DNA from: Rhizobium johnstonii 3841
GTDB lineage: Bacteria > Pseudomonadota > Alphaproteobacteria > Rhizobiales > Rhizobiaceae
DNA length: 64,000 nucleotides
NCBI RefSeq assembly: GCF_000009265.1
Contig: NC_008380.1
Location: 4,547,501-4,611,500, forward strand
Reading direction: 5' to 3'
Below, piece after piece: positions 1 to 11,582 of the stretch (its first letter is position 1; every line of letters begins with the position of its first letter). A program made the translations under genes and the position numbers. The notes beneath the pieces were generated by a model, which ran no database searches, was not told where the DNA came from, and worked only from the letters and a program-made list of their open reading frames with translations.

Positions 1-1608
1 GACGGCGAAAAGGAAGTCGTGCGCCGCCAGCCCTTCGCGCATGTGAAGATGACGCTGGCCGCCAACCATGTGGCGACGGAGGACTATCCCGACTTCGATC
101 CCCTGGCGATCTTTTCCGCCGACGAGCCGCAGCCTGCGCCGCAAAGCCGCACAGGCGCGCTTTACGGCTCCGACGTCGAATCCGAAGTCAGCCTGAAGAC
201 CATTCCCTTCCCGACCGGCAAGACCAGCATGCAGATGGCATCCGGCCTGTCGCTCGAGGAGGTCGAAGAGAACGTTCGCTCCAACGGCTCGGTGCTGACC
301 GACGGCAACACGCAGCTCGCAGCCCTTTATTACGTCGATCCGCGTCGTTTCTCCAACGAGGACGCCGATGTCGATCTGACCGCCGGTCTGTCCGCACGCG
401 TGCTCGAACAGAACATGACGGTCTCCGCATCGGAATCGATCACGCCGCAGACCGAAGAATTCGCCGACGACATCCTGCCGGTGCGCGTGGACACGCCGAT
501 CGCCAAGGCGCTGACGGATTCAGGCTATCCGCAGCAATATGCCGATGGCATTGCCGGCTATATCGCGCAGCAACTGGGTTCTGGTGATCTCGACAAGGGC
601 GATGTGCTGCGCATCGGCATCATTCAGAAGGGCGAACAGGCAAAGATCATCCGAGCCAGCGTCTACCGCGGCACGCGCCATCTCGTCACTGTGGCCGTCG
701 ACGACAAGGGCAGATACGTGCCCGGCAGCGAGCCGCCGATGCTGGATGCCATCGCCACCGCCTTCGATGATAATTCCTTTGCACCGCCCCCCGGCCAGAA
801 CCTGCCGCGCGTCTATGACGGCATCTATCGTGCTGCCCTTTCCTACGGCATGACCAAGGATATGACGGCGCTGATCATCAAGCTGCTCGCCAGCAATGTC
901 GATTTCCAGGCGCAGCTGAGGCCGACCGACAGTCTCGAGGCCTTCTTCTCCGTCGCCGACAGCGGCGGCCAGGCGACCGAGGATTCCGAACTGCTCTACG
1001 TCAACGCCCGTTTCGGCGACACGCAGACGCGCTTCTACCGCTTCCAGGACTCCGACGACGGCACGGTCGATTATTTCGACGAGAACGGCAAGAGTATCCG
1101 CCAGTTCCTGCTGCGCAACCCGGTGCCGAACGGCATCTTCAAATCGGGCTTCGGCATGCGCCGCCACCCGATCCTCGGTTTTGCCCGCATGCACACCGGC
1201 GTCGATTGGGCTGCACCCCGCGGCACGGCGATCATCGCCGCCGGCAACGGCACGGTCGAAAAAGCCGGCTGGGATTCCGGTGGTTATGGCAACCAGACGA
1301 TCGTCCGCCATGCCAACGGCTATGAATCCTCCTACAATCACCAGAGCGCCATTGCCAAGGGCGTCGTCCCCGGTGCCAAGATCCGCCAGGGCCAGGTGAT
1401 CGGCTGGGTCGGCACGACGGGCGAATCCACCGGACCGCACTTGCATTACGAGCTGATCGTCAACGGCACCAAGGTCGATCCGCTGCGCATTCGCCTGCCG
1501 GGTGGCAAATCGCTGCAGGGCGAGGTGCTGGCGAAATTCGAGGACGAGCGCAAGCGCATCGATACGCTGCTGAACAACCAGACGCCAGACCAGGTGGCGA
1601 GCAAGTAG
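1..1608 (+). CDS. M23 (LytM-type) metallopeptidase, 5' end outside window
   Basis: The reading frame is open from the first base, so the gene starts upstream of the window; 535 residues and the stop are present. The C-terminal ~130 residues form a lysostaphin/LytM peptidase domain with the zinc ligands visible: HTGVD (His codon 1192-1194) and HLH near 1438-1446, plus the GxGNQTxVRH pattern. The long N-terminal part has no motif I can name beyond an acidic, Pro/Gln-containing region. The family cuts peptidoglycan cross-links in the periplasm or activates amidases. A GTG at 19 is a possible start in frame but codons before it read as normal protein. It converges with clpB; a shared hairpin lies between them. 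Confidence 0.9.
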   Translation, partial: DGEKEVVRRQPFAHVKMTLAANHVATEDYPDFDPLAIFSADEPQPAPQSRTGALYGSDVESEVSLKTIPFPTGKTSMQMASGLSLEEVEENVRSNGSVLTDGNTQLAALYYVDPRRFSNEDADVDLTAGLSARVLEQNMTVSASESITPQTEEFADDILPVRVDTPIAKALTDSGYPQQYADGIAGYIAQQLGSGDLDKGDVLRIGIIQKGEQAKIIRASVYRGTRHLVTVAVDDKGRYVPGSEPPMLDAIATAFDDNSFAPPPGQNLPRVYDGIYRAALSYGMTKDMTALIIKLLASNVDFQAQLRPTDSLEAFFSVADSGGQATEDSELLYVNARFGDTQTRFYRFQDSDDGTVDYFDENGKSIRQFLLRNPVPNGIFKSGFGMRRHPILGFARMHTGVDWAAPRGTAIIAAGNGTVEKAGWDSGGYGNQTIVRHANGYESSYNHQSAIAKGVVPGAKIRQGQVIGWVGTTGESTGPHLHYELIVNGTKVDPLRIRLPGGKSLQGEVLAKFEDERKRIDTLLNNQTPDQVASK

Positions 1609-1677
1609 CGTCCATCTACGCCGCTTCTCCTCCGAGAGACGCCCCGATCACCAAAACGAAAAAATCCATCAAGCAAA

Positions 1678-1702
1678 AAATGGCGGCCCGAAGCCGCCAT
1701 TT
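1678..1702 (-). terminator. Bidirectional intrinsic terminator between M23 gene and clpB
   Basis: A perfect 10-bp stem (AAATGGCGGC / GCCGCCATTT) with a 5-base loop. Read on the minus strand the stem is followed by a run of T, giving a good clpB terminator; on the plus strand it ends in TTT and may also stop the peptidase transcript. Confidence 0.8.
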
Positions 1703-1724
1703 CCCATTCATTCGATAAACCGGC

Positions 1725-4325
<2,601 letters not shown>

Positions 4326-4486
4326 ATTCTACCTCCATGGATCGCCCTGCCCTGACGAGGCGCAGACCGATGATTGAGATCGACCCCCTGAAAAGGCAGG
4401 CCGCGCTTGGCCCGTAAGGGATTCGGGCGAAGCAGTTCGAACAGAATATGGTAGCCACTACTGTGAGTTTAAAGAGCCCGTAAAAT

Positions 4487-4518
4487 GAAAATCCCCGGCA
4501 CCAAGGCCGGGGATTTTC
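4487..4518 (-). terminator. Strong hairpin terminator downstream of DUF4167 gene
   Basis: A perfect 13-bp inverted repeat (GAAAATCCCCGGC / GCCGGGGATTTTC) with a 6-base loop, placed 60 bases after the stop of the DUF4167 gene on the minus strand. The stem carries its own A/T ends, so it could work in both directions; it separates that gene from clpB. Confidence 0.8.
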
Positions 4519-4577
4519 AAACTAATTCGAGCAGATGGCATGAACGTCACGCTCTCCCTGAGGGGGAAGCGAAATCC

Positions 4578-5345
4578 TCATTCCGATGCGACGTCAGCCA
4601 GCACTGGCGCCTCGGTAGAGGCACCCTCGCCTTCAGCGGCCGCTTCTTCGCCCTCAGCGCCGCGACGCGGGCGACGGGGCCGGCTGCCGGTGCTGCGGCG
4701 GCGGGGCTGGCGTTCGCGCGGCTGGCCGCCGGCACCTTCCTCGTCCATGGCAACTTCGGCCGGAATGCCTTCGATCTCCGGCTGCGGGCCGGTTCCATCG
4801 ATGACCTCGGACTGGGGTGCCGGTGCAGGCGCCTGAGCGGCTACCGGCTTCGGCTGTGCCTGCGGCTGGTGTTGTCTGCTCTGCTGCGGCTGGTGCGGCC
4901 TGCTCTGCGGCGGCTGGACGATAACGACATCGTCGCCGTCATTGTCATTCTCATTGTCATTGTTGTCCATATCGTCGCCGTCGCGGTCCGCACCGTCGCG
5001 ATCATTGTACTCGCCGCGGTCGTCGCGCTGGAAGCGTTCCTGCATCTGCGCCTGGGCGCTGGCAATGATACGATTATAATGTTCGGCGTGCTGGAGATAG
5101 TTCTCGGCAATCACGCGGTCGCCGGAGCTTTGGGCGTCGCGGGCGAGCTGCGCGTATTTTTCGGCGATATGCTGCGCAGTACCGCGAATCTTCACATCGG
5201 GGCCGGAGCTGTCATAGGTTCGGGTTAGCGGATTGCCGCCCTTGCGGTTGAAATTGTTGTTATTGTTATTTCCACCGCCGCCACCGCCGCCGTTATTATT
5301 GTTACCACGCCCTCGACCGCGCTTGTTCTGCTGTCCTGGCCTCAT
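4578..5345 (-). CDS. DUF4167 domain protein
   Basis: A 255-residue protein of unknown function found in Rhizobiales. The start at 5345 (MRPGQQNK) is chosen because AGGTGA sits about nine bases upstream; an earlier in-frame ATG at 5399 adds 18 residues without a visible ribosome site. The N-terminus is Arg/Gly/Asn low complexity with long Asn and Gly runs, followed by the conserved DUF4167 segment (about 35-110, helical, with RTYDSSGPDV and KIRGTA), then a very acidic Asp/Asn stretch, a Gln/Pro stretch and a basic Arg-rich tail. The RGG-like start and basic tail look like an RNA-binding protein, but that is inference. It follows prmC at a distance of 342 bases. Confidence 0.88.
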   Translation of the reverse strand: MRPGQQNKRGRGRGNNNNGGGGGGGNNNNNNFNRKGGNPLTRTYDSSGPDVKIRGTAQHIAEKYAQLARDAQSSGDRVIAENYLQHAEHYNRIIASAQAQMQERFQRDDRGEYNDRDGADRDGDDMDNNDNENDNDGDDVVIVQPPQSRPHQPQQSRQHQPQAQPKPVAAQAPAPAPQSEVIDGTGPQPEIEGIPAEVAMDEEGAGGQPRERQPRRRSTGSRPRRPRRGAEGEEAAAEGEGASTEAPVLADVASE

Positions 5346-5687
5346 AGATCGTTCACCTGAATTCTCTGTTTGTGATGGATACATGGCACCAACCGCCATG
5401 ACCGGAAAACCGGATCAGGACCTTTGTGCCGCGAGCATACTGCGCCTTTGCGCCGACCTGCCGCTTGGTTCTCAAGTCAGTTTGACTGATTCACGCATTG
5501 GGTCGTGTTCAACCGTTGAAACTCTCGTTTAAAAGAGCGGACCCCCGAGGCAAACCAAGTACCGAACGAATCTCGTTCATTCCTATCTGCCCAACACGTG
5601 ACCGCAACCTATATTGCTTCACCGGGAAATCCAAGCCTTTTCTTCGCAATAACAATAATGTCTCGTCCAATGCCGCATTATCGTCTT
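5346..5687. other. Non-coding gap between prmC and the DUF4167 gene
   Basis: 342 bases without a credible gene. It should hold the prmC transcript end and the DUF4167 promoter. I see a small inverted repeat GAACGA-N3-TCGTTC near 5563-5577, but no strong terminator or textbook promoter. Short open frames on both strands here look like chance. Confidence 0.5.
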
Positions 5688-6548
5688 TCACGCGAGCGCG
5701 AACACGAGCACCCTGTCGTTCTGACCATAATCTTTCACGGATTTGAGGCACCTGAAGCCTTTCGCTTCAAAGATCGCCGTCACGTCGTTTCGCTGATCGT
5801 AGCCGATCTCCAGTCCGACGACCCCATCGGGCCTGATGAACCTTGCCGCATCCTTGGCTATGGCTTTGTAAGCGTCAAGCCCATCCGGGCCGCCATCCAG
5901 AGCCGCAGCCGGATCAAATTTGGTCACTTCGGGAGCGAGATCGTGAATGACATTGGAAGCAATATAGGGCGGATTTGAGACAATCGCGTGAAAGGATCCC
6001 TGGATGTCCTCGAACCAATTCGACTGTACGGCCTCAAAACGATCCTGCAACCCGTTTCTTTCTGCATTCGATCTTGCTGTCAAAAGTGCATCCGCCGATA
6101 TGTCGCTGCCGACACCTGACGCATCAGGACATTCGCTCAAAAGCGCAAGGCATATCGCCCCGGTCCCGGTTCCCATGTCAAGGATATGGAGACGGTTTTG
6201 CACCTTTGCAAGGTCTTTGAGATAGACGAGAACCGTATCGACCAGGATTTCGGTATCCGGCCGCGGTTCCAGCGTTTCCGCCGAGAGCCGAAGTGGCAGG
6301 CCATAGAATTCCCGCTCGCCGAGAATGCGATGCACCGGCTCGTGACCGAGCCGCCGCTCCAACGCCTTGAAAATCACTTTGGCCTGCTCAGGAGAAAGCC
6401 GCTCGGCCGATCGCATCAACAGCTCGGTCGGCGACAATTTCAGAAGGCCCGCGACAAGCAGCCGCGCATCGGTCGCCGGGTCGACGATACCGGCTTCGGT
6501 GAAGCGACGGCGCGCTTCGGCAAGCATATCGGCGACCGTCGAGCTCAT
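5688..6548 (-). CDS. prmC: Release factor glutamine N5-methyltransferase
   Basis: A 286-residue class I SAM-dependent methyltransferase that methylates the glutamine of the GGQ motif in RF1 and RF2. Visible: the SAM-binding DMGTGTGAI loop and the substrate-binding NPPY at 192-195. Its ATG overlaps the prfA stop as ATGA, so the two are translationally coupled; enzyme and substrate are made from the same message. The N-terminal helical domain (about 1-85) that holds the release factor is complete. Confidence 0.95.
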   Translation of the reverse strand: MSSTVADMLAEARRRFTEAGIVDPATDARLLVAGLLKLSPTELLMRSAERLSPEQAKVIFKALERRLGHEPVHRILGEREFYGLPLRLSAETLEPRPDTEILVDTVLVYLKDLAKVQNRLHILDMGTGTGAICLALLSECPDASGVGSDISADALLTARSNAERNGLQDRFEAVQSNWFEDIQGSFHAIVSNPPYIASNVIHDLAPEVTKFDPAAALDGGPDGLDAYKAIAKDAARFIRPDGVVGLEIGYDQRNDVTAIFEAKGFRCLKSVKDYGQNDRVLVFALA

Positions 6549-7624
6549 TGTTGCTCGCCGAGCTGCGCCAGCTGGCTGGCCTGATAATCGGCCATCAGCG
6601 CGTCGACGACCTCCTCGATCTCGCCTTCCATCATCCGGTCGAGCTTATAGAGCGTCAGATTGATGCGATGGTCCGTTACCCGCCCCTGCGGGAAATTATA
6701 GGTGCGGATACGTTCCGAGCGGTCGCCGGAGCCGACCTGGCTCTTGCGATCGGCAGAGCGCTCGCTGTCGGCTCTCTGCCGCTCGGCATCGTAGAGCCTG
6801 GAGCGCAGTACCTGCATCGCCTTGGCGCGATTTTGGTGTTGCGATTTTTCCGAACTGGTGACGACAATGCCGCTCGGCAGGTGGGTGATGCGCACCGCCG
6901 AGTCCGTCGTATTGACGTGCTGGCCGCCCGCACCCGAAGAGCGCATCGTGTCGATGCGGATGTCTTCAGCCCGGATCTCGATGTCGATCTCCTCGGCCTC
7001 CGGCAGCACCGCAACCGTTGCGGCCGACGTATGGATACGCCCACCCGCCTCGGTTTCCGGCACGCGTTGCACCCGATGCACGCCGGATTCGAATTTCAGC
7101 TTGGCGAAGACCCCCTTGCCGGTGATCGTCGCGATGATTTCCTTGTAGCCGCCGGCTTCGCCCTCGCTTGCCGAGAGCACCTCCACCTTCCAGCCCTTTT
7201 CCGCCGCAAAGCGCTCGTACATGCGAAACAAATCGCCGGCGAAAAGGGCGGCTTCCGAGCCGCCCGTGCCGGCGCGGATTTCGAGGATCGCGCTCTTTTC
7301 GTCGGCTGCGTCCTTCGGCAGAAGCAGGATCTGCATCTCCTGCTCGAGCGCCTCGATCTGCTCCTTCACCTCCGGCAACTCCAGCTCGGCGAGGTCGCGC
7401 ATCTCGCGGTCCACCGACCTGTCCTCGAGCAGCGTTTCGAGGTCGGCAAGCTCGGTGACCGCCTTCTCATAAACGCGGATCTTCGTCACGACAGGCTGCA
7501 GCTCGGAATATTCGGATGCGAGCTTCACATAGACATCGGCAGCCGGGCCAGCCGACATGCGCGCCTCGATTTCGCCGAAGCGGCGTTCCAGCTCGCGCAT
7601 CTTTTCAACGGGAAGCTTCGCCAC
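6545..7624 (-). CDS. prfA: Peptide chain release factor 1
   Basis: RF1 reads UAA and UAG stop codons and triggers peptide release on the ribosome. The 359-residue length is typical. The catalytic GGQ is at 233-235 within GAGGQHVN, followed by the conserved SAVRITHLPSG segment. It lies 29 bases after ptsP and overlaps prmC by four bases, so ptsP-prfA-prmC probably form one transcript. Confidence 0.97.
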   Translation of the reverse strand: MAKLPVEKMRELERRFGEIEARMSAGPAADVYVKLASEYSELQPVVTKIRVYEKAVTELADLETLLEDRSVDREMRDLAELELPEVKEQIEALEQEMQILLLPKDAADEKSAILEIRAGTGGSEAALFAGDLFRMYERFAAEKGWKVEVLSASEGEAGGYKEIIATITGKGVFAKLKFESGVHRVQRVPETEAGGRIHTSAATVAVLPEAEEIDIEIRAEDIRIDTMRSSGAGGQHVNTTDSAVRITHLPSGIVVTSSEKSQHQNRAKAMQVLRSRLYDAERQRADSERSADRKSQVGSGDRSERIRTYNFPQGRVTDHRINLTLYKLDRMMEGEIEEVVDALMADYQASQLAQLGEQQ

Positions 7625-7653
7625 CCTTCACTCCGATTCTTCTTAATCTCTGT

Positions 7654-9921
7654 CTAAAGGGGAATATTGTGGCTCTCGGCGAAGCGGGCAAGCACCTCGC
7701 GCATCGGCGTCAAGGCGTGGTGATCGTCCAGCACCTCGTCCATCGCCTTCGTCAGTGCCCCGACATCGAGCCCGAGCAGCATCGCCTTCACTGGTCCGAT
7801 CGAGGCCGGCGACATCGAGATCGAGCGGAAACCGATGCCGAGCAGCGCCATCGCCGAGATCGGTTTGCTGGCGAGTTCGCCGCAGAGCGTCACCGGTGTC
7901 TTGTTCCGGTCCGCCCCGCGTACGATATCGCGCAGGATGCGCAAGAACGGTTTGCCGAGTGGATCGAAGCGGTCCGAAACCCGCGCATTGCCGCGATCGA
8001 CCGCCATCGCGAACTGGAAGAGATCGTTCGAACCGACCGAGACGAAATCGACCGCCTCCATCAACTCGTCGAGCTGCCAAAGCAGTGCAGGCACCTCCAG
8101 CATCGCGCCGAATTGCAGCTTGCGCGGCAGCCCGTGGCCGAAACGCGAGAGATGCTGCACTTCCTTCTGCAACAGCTCGCGCACCATCTTCAGCTCGGAA
8201 ACCTCGGTCACCATCGGCACCATCAGCTTCAGCTCGGTGTCGGCCGATGCCTTCAGCAGGGCGCGCAACTGGGTGCGCAACAGCCCCGGCCGGTCGAGCG
8301 ACAACCGGATGGCGCGCCAGCCGAGGGCGGGATTTTCTTCCTCATGACCACGGAAATACGGCACGACCTTGTCGCCGCCGATATCGAGCGTACGGAAGGT
8401 GACGCTGCGGCCCGCCGCCTGTTTTATCACATTGCGGTAGAACTGCTCCTGCTCTTCCGCCTTCGGCATGGTGGAGGCGATCATGAACTGCAGCTCGGTG
8501 CGGAAAAGGCCGATGCCCTCGGCACCCGATTCCGAAAGCTGCGGCAGGTCGACCAGCAGGCCGGCATTCATCATCAGCGCGATCCGCTGCCCATCCTTGG
8601 TCACCGGCTCGACGGCGCGCAGCGCCCGGAACTGCTCCTGCCGTCTGGCGCGGAAGCGAACCTTTTCCTCGTAGGAGCGCCGGTGATCGGCCATCGGCCG
8701 CAGATGCACATGTCCCTCGTCGGCATCGATGATCACAGCATCGCCGTTCTCGGCGAGCGCCACCACGCCCGCCGCCTGGCCGATGACGGGAATGCCCATG
8801 GCCCGCGCAACGATCACCACATGGCTCGTTACCGCCCCTTCTTCCAGCACCAGCCCGCGGACATTGGAACGCGGATAATCGAGCAGTTCGGCTGCTCCCA
8901 TGGCGCGCGCCAGGATGATCGCATCGCTGGGGAAACCTTCGCCGGTCGTCCGGCCGGTATAACCGGTCAACTGTCTGAGCAGACGGTTCGCCAGATCCTC
9001 GAAATCGTGCATGCGTTCGCGCAGATAAGGGTCGGTCAACCGCATCATCCGCGCCTTGGTGTCGCTCTGCACTTTCTCGACCGCCGCTTCCGCCGTCAGA
9101 CCGTTGCGGATCGCCTCCTCGAGCTTGCGCACCCAGCCCTGGTCGTGCGCAAACATCCGATAGGTTTCGAGCACCTCGCGGTGTTCGCCCTCCATCGACA
9201 CGTCGCGACGCGACAGCATGTCGTCGATCGAAATCCTGAGCGAGCCCATGGCTTCGGCCAGCCGCCGGATTTCCTTCTCGGCATCCTCGTTCAGCAGATT
9301 GGTGACGACGATGCGCGGCTCGTGCAGCACGACGTAACCGAGGCCGATGCCGTCATTATAAGTATCGCCGTCGACGGTGACCGAACGCGTCAGGTCGAGT
9401 TCGAGGCCGGGCTTGGTGATCTTCTTGAGCTCGCCGGTGGCGATCATCTCTGCAAGCACCATCGCCGTCGTCTCGAGCGCTTCCAGCTCTTCCTCGCGAT
9501 AGTTGCGGCTTGCCTTGTTCTGCACGACGAGAACGCCGAGCGAGCGCCCGGTTCTGAGGATCGGCACGCCGAGGAAGGAATGGTAGATTTCTTCGCCCGT
9601 TTCCGGCAGGTAGCGGAAGGCAGGGTGCGACTGCGCGTCGGAAAGGTTCAATGGCTGGGCCGAGGCCGCGATGGTGCCGACCAGGCCTTGCCCCATCTTC
9701 AGTTGCGCCAGATGCACGGCCTCGCGGTTGAGGCCTTCGGTCGCGTAGAGTTCGAGGACGCCGTCGGCGCGCAGCACATAGACGGAGCAAACCTCCGCCA
9801 CCATGTTGCCGGCGATCTGGCGAACGATCCGGTCAAGACGATCCTGCGGCTCCAGCGGCTCCGCCATCAACTCGCGCAGCCGCCTGAGCAGCACGCGCGG
9901 ACCGCCGGAAAGGTCTCTCAT
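7654..9921 (-). CDS. ptsP: PTS-Ntr phosphoenolpyruvate-protein phosphotransferase (EI-Ntr)
   Basis: A 755-residue enzyme I of the nitrogen-related phosphotransferase system. It passes phosphate from phosphoenolpyruvate to NPr (PtsO) and on to EIIA-Ntr, a regulatory rather than sugar-transport chain. Domains: N-terminal GAF sensor (about 20-165), linker helices, the phospho-histidine domain with GAVTSHVVI and His367, and the C-terminal PEP-binding TIM barrel (about 430-740, LFRTELQF and CGELAS). The GAF domain distinguishes it from sugar-type PtsI. It sits 88 bases after lysC on the same strand, an order common in rhizobia. Confidence 0.95.
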   Translation of the reverse strand: MRDLSGGPRVLLRRLRELMAEPLEPQDRLDRIVRQIAGNMVAEVCSVYVLRADGVLELYATEGLNREAVHLAQLKMGQGLVGTIAASAQPLNLSDAQSHPAFRYLPETGEEIYHSFLGVPILRTGRSLGVLVVQNKASRNYREEELEALETTAMVLAEMIATGELKKITKPGLELDLTRSVTVDGDTYNDGIGLGYVVLHEPRIVVTNLLNEDAEKEIRRLAEAMGSLRISIDDMLSRRDVSMEGEHREVLETYRMFAHDQGWVRKLEEAIRNGLTAEAAVEKVQSDTKARMMRLTDPYLRERMHDFEDLANRLLRQLTGYTGRTTGEGFPSDAIILARAMGAAELLDYPRSNVRGLVLEEGAVTSHVVIVARAMGIPVIGQAAGVVALAENGDAVIIDADEGHVHLRPMADHRRSYEEKVRFRARRQEQFRALRAVEPVTKDGQRIALMMNAGLLVDLPQLSESGAEGIGLFRTELQFMIASTMPKAEEQEQFYRNVIKQAAGRSVTFRTLDIGGDKVVPYFRGHEEENPALGWRAIRLSLDRPGLLRTQLRALLKASADTELKLMVPMVTEVSELKMVRELLQKEVQHLSRFGHGLPRKLQFGAMLEVPALLWQLDELMEAVDFVSVGSNDLFQFAMAVDRGNARVSDRFDPLGKPFLRILRDIVRGADRNKTPVTLCGELASKPISAMALLGIGFRSISMSPASIGPVKAMLLGLDVGALTKAMDEVLDDHHALTPMREVLARFAESHNIPL

Positions 9922-10009
9922 GGCGTCTCAAGCTCCCGAAACAACGCACTTAGTCCCGACAGGCCGGCCTCATCTCCTCAACCTGAAGGGGCAGGCCGCC
10001 CGCTGGGAA

Positions 10010-11284
10010 TCAATTCTTATCCAGACCGTAGCAGGAATGCAAAGTCCTGACAGCGAGTTCTGCATAGGGACCGTCGATCAGGATGGAAATCTTGATCTCG
10101 GAGGTGGTGATCGCCTTGATGTTGATGCCTTTTTCGGCAAGTGCACGAAATGCGGTAGCGGCAACGCCCGCATGGCTGCGCATGCCGATGCCGATGACCG
10201 ATACTTTCACCAGCCCCGATTCGTTCTGCACGACATCGTAGCCGATCTTCTCCTTATGGTCGCCGAGCACCTTGATCGCCTTCTCGACGTCGCCTGACGG
10301 TACGGTGAAGGTCATGTCGGTCTTCGACCCGTCCTCGGAAATATTCTGGACGATCATGTCGACATTGATATGGGATTCGGCGAGCGGCCCGAAGATCGCC
10401 GCGGAGACGCCCGGCCGGTCGGCAAGACGGCGAAGCGAGATCTGAGCCTCATCCTTGGCATAGGCGATGCCGGTGACTACTTCCTGTTCCACGATTTCAT
10501 CCTCGTCACAAATCAGCGTTCCGGGCGGGTTCAGTAGATCGCCCATGCCCGGAGCATCGGGATCTTCGAATGATGAGCGCACGAAGGTGCGCACCTTGTG
10601 TACCATGGCGAGCTCGACCGAGCGCACCTGCAGCACCTTGGCGCCGAGCGAGGCCATTTCCAGCATTTCCTCGAAGGCGATCTTTTTCAGCCTGCGCGCC
10701 TTCGGCACGATGCGCGGGTCGGTCGTGTAGACGCCGTCGACATCGGTATAGATATCGCAGCGATCCGCCTTGACAGCTGCCGCGATTGCGACGGCCGAAG
10801 TGTCCGATCCGCCGCGTCCGAGCGTCGCGATCCGATTGTCGGGTCCCAGTCCCTGGAAGCCGGAGATGACGGCGACTTGCCCCTCGCCCATCCGCTTGAC
10901 GATGTCGGAGCCGTCGATCTCCATGATCCGTGCCGCGCCATGCGCATTGTCGGTGCGGATCGGGATCTGCCATCCCTGCCAGGAACGCGCATTGATATCC
11001 ATCGCCTGCAATGCGATCGCCAGCAGCCCGGATGTCACTTGCTCGCCGGATGCGACCACCGCATCATATTCCCGCGCATCGTAAAATGGAGAATTGGCGC
11101 CGATCACCTTCGGCGTGCCCTGGACCCAGCCGACCAGTTCATTGGTCTTGCCGGACATGGCCGAGACGACCACCGCCACCTCGTGCCCGGCATCGACTTC
11201 GCGTTTTACGTGGCGGGCGACGTTCTTGATGCGGTCCAGGTCAGCGACGGATGTGCCGCCGAATTTCATTACGATGCGTGCCAT
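10010..11284 (-). CDS. lysC: Aspartate kinase
   Basis: A 424-residue aspartokinase catalysing the first step from aspartate to lysine, methionine and threonine. The N-terminus has the kinase signature KFGGTSV; the segment GRGGSDTSAVA is the conserved catalytic loop; the C-terminal ~160 residues form the paired ACT domains that bind feedback inhibitors (VSVIGIGM and SEIKISILI motifs). Monofunctional, with no fused homoserine dehydrogenase. It is the first gene of the probable lysC-ptsP-prfA-prmC set and is divergent from ubiG across about 298 bases. Confidence 0.96.
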   Translation of the reverse strand: MARIVMKFGGTSVADLDRIKNVARHVKREVDAGHEVAVVVSAMSGKTNELVGWVQGTPKVIGANSPFYDAREYDAVVASGEQVTSGLLAIALQAMDINARSWQGWQIPIRTDNAHGAARIMEIDGSDIVKRMGEGQVAVISGFQGLGPDNRIATLGRGGSDTSAVAIAAAVKADRCDIYTDVDGVYTTDPRIVPKARRLKKIAFEEMLEMASLGAKVLQVRSVELAMVHKVRTFVRSSFEDPDAPGMGDLLNPPGTLICDEDEIVEQEVVTGIAYAKDEAQISLRRLADRPGVSAAIFGPLAESHINVDMIVQNISEDGSKTDMTFTVPSGDVEKAIKVLGDHKEKIGYDVVQNESGLVKVSVIGIGMRSHAGVAATAFRALAEKGINIKAITTSEIKISILIDGPYAELAVRTLHSCYGLDKN

Positions 11285-11582
11285 ATGCCTCTACCACGAC
11301 TGGCGCCGGGAAAGCGGAAAACCGGACCCGGCATCACGAAAGCTCTGGGGCAGACCGCTTGGGCCAGAGAGCCGGGTTCCCAACTTCTGGAACCGCTCTA
11401 AAAGCCCAGGCCCCAAAGGCCCCAAGTTGCGGCGTCTCTTAGCGAGTTTGGCGGGGGGAGGCAAGCGCACGCGATAAAAGCTATTGGCGAGCGGCTCCGC
11501 GCTCGCCAATCCCCTGATCTGCGCCCCTTGACTTATGTCCCCGATCATCCGACTTCACATGTCACGAATGAAGGAGTGGACG
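11285..11582. other. Divergent control region between lysC and ubiG
   Basis: About 298 bases with no credible gene. It holds a GGAACCGCTCTAAAAG stretch near 11389 that resembles the arm of the intergenic repeats elsewhere in the window, and a perfect 10-bp hairpin at 11484-11509. No confident promoter is called. Confidence 0.5.
11484..11509. repeat. Perfect 10-bp inverted repeat in lysC-ubiG gap
   Basis: TTGGCGAGCG and CGCTCGCCAA around a 6-base loop. There is no T-run, so it is not a typical terminator for either strand; it lies 74 bases ahead of the ubiG start and could end a small RNA or act as a protein site. Confidence 0.6.

Noticed and set aside
4326..4486. Sigma-32 heat-shock promoter ahead of clpB
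   Set aside because: Expected from the family, but no pair of boxes with the right sequence and spacing could be picked out with confidence.
7516..10050. 844-codon open frame opposite prfA/ptsP
   Set aside because: Composition is that of an antisense shadow and it spans two well-supported genes.
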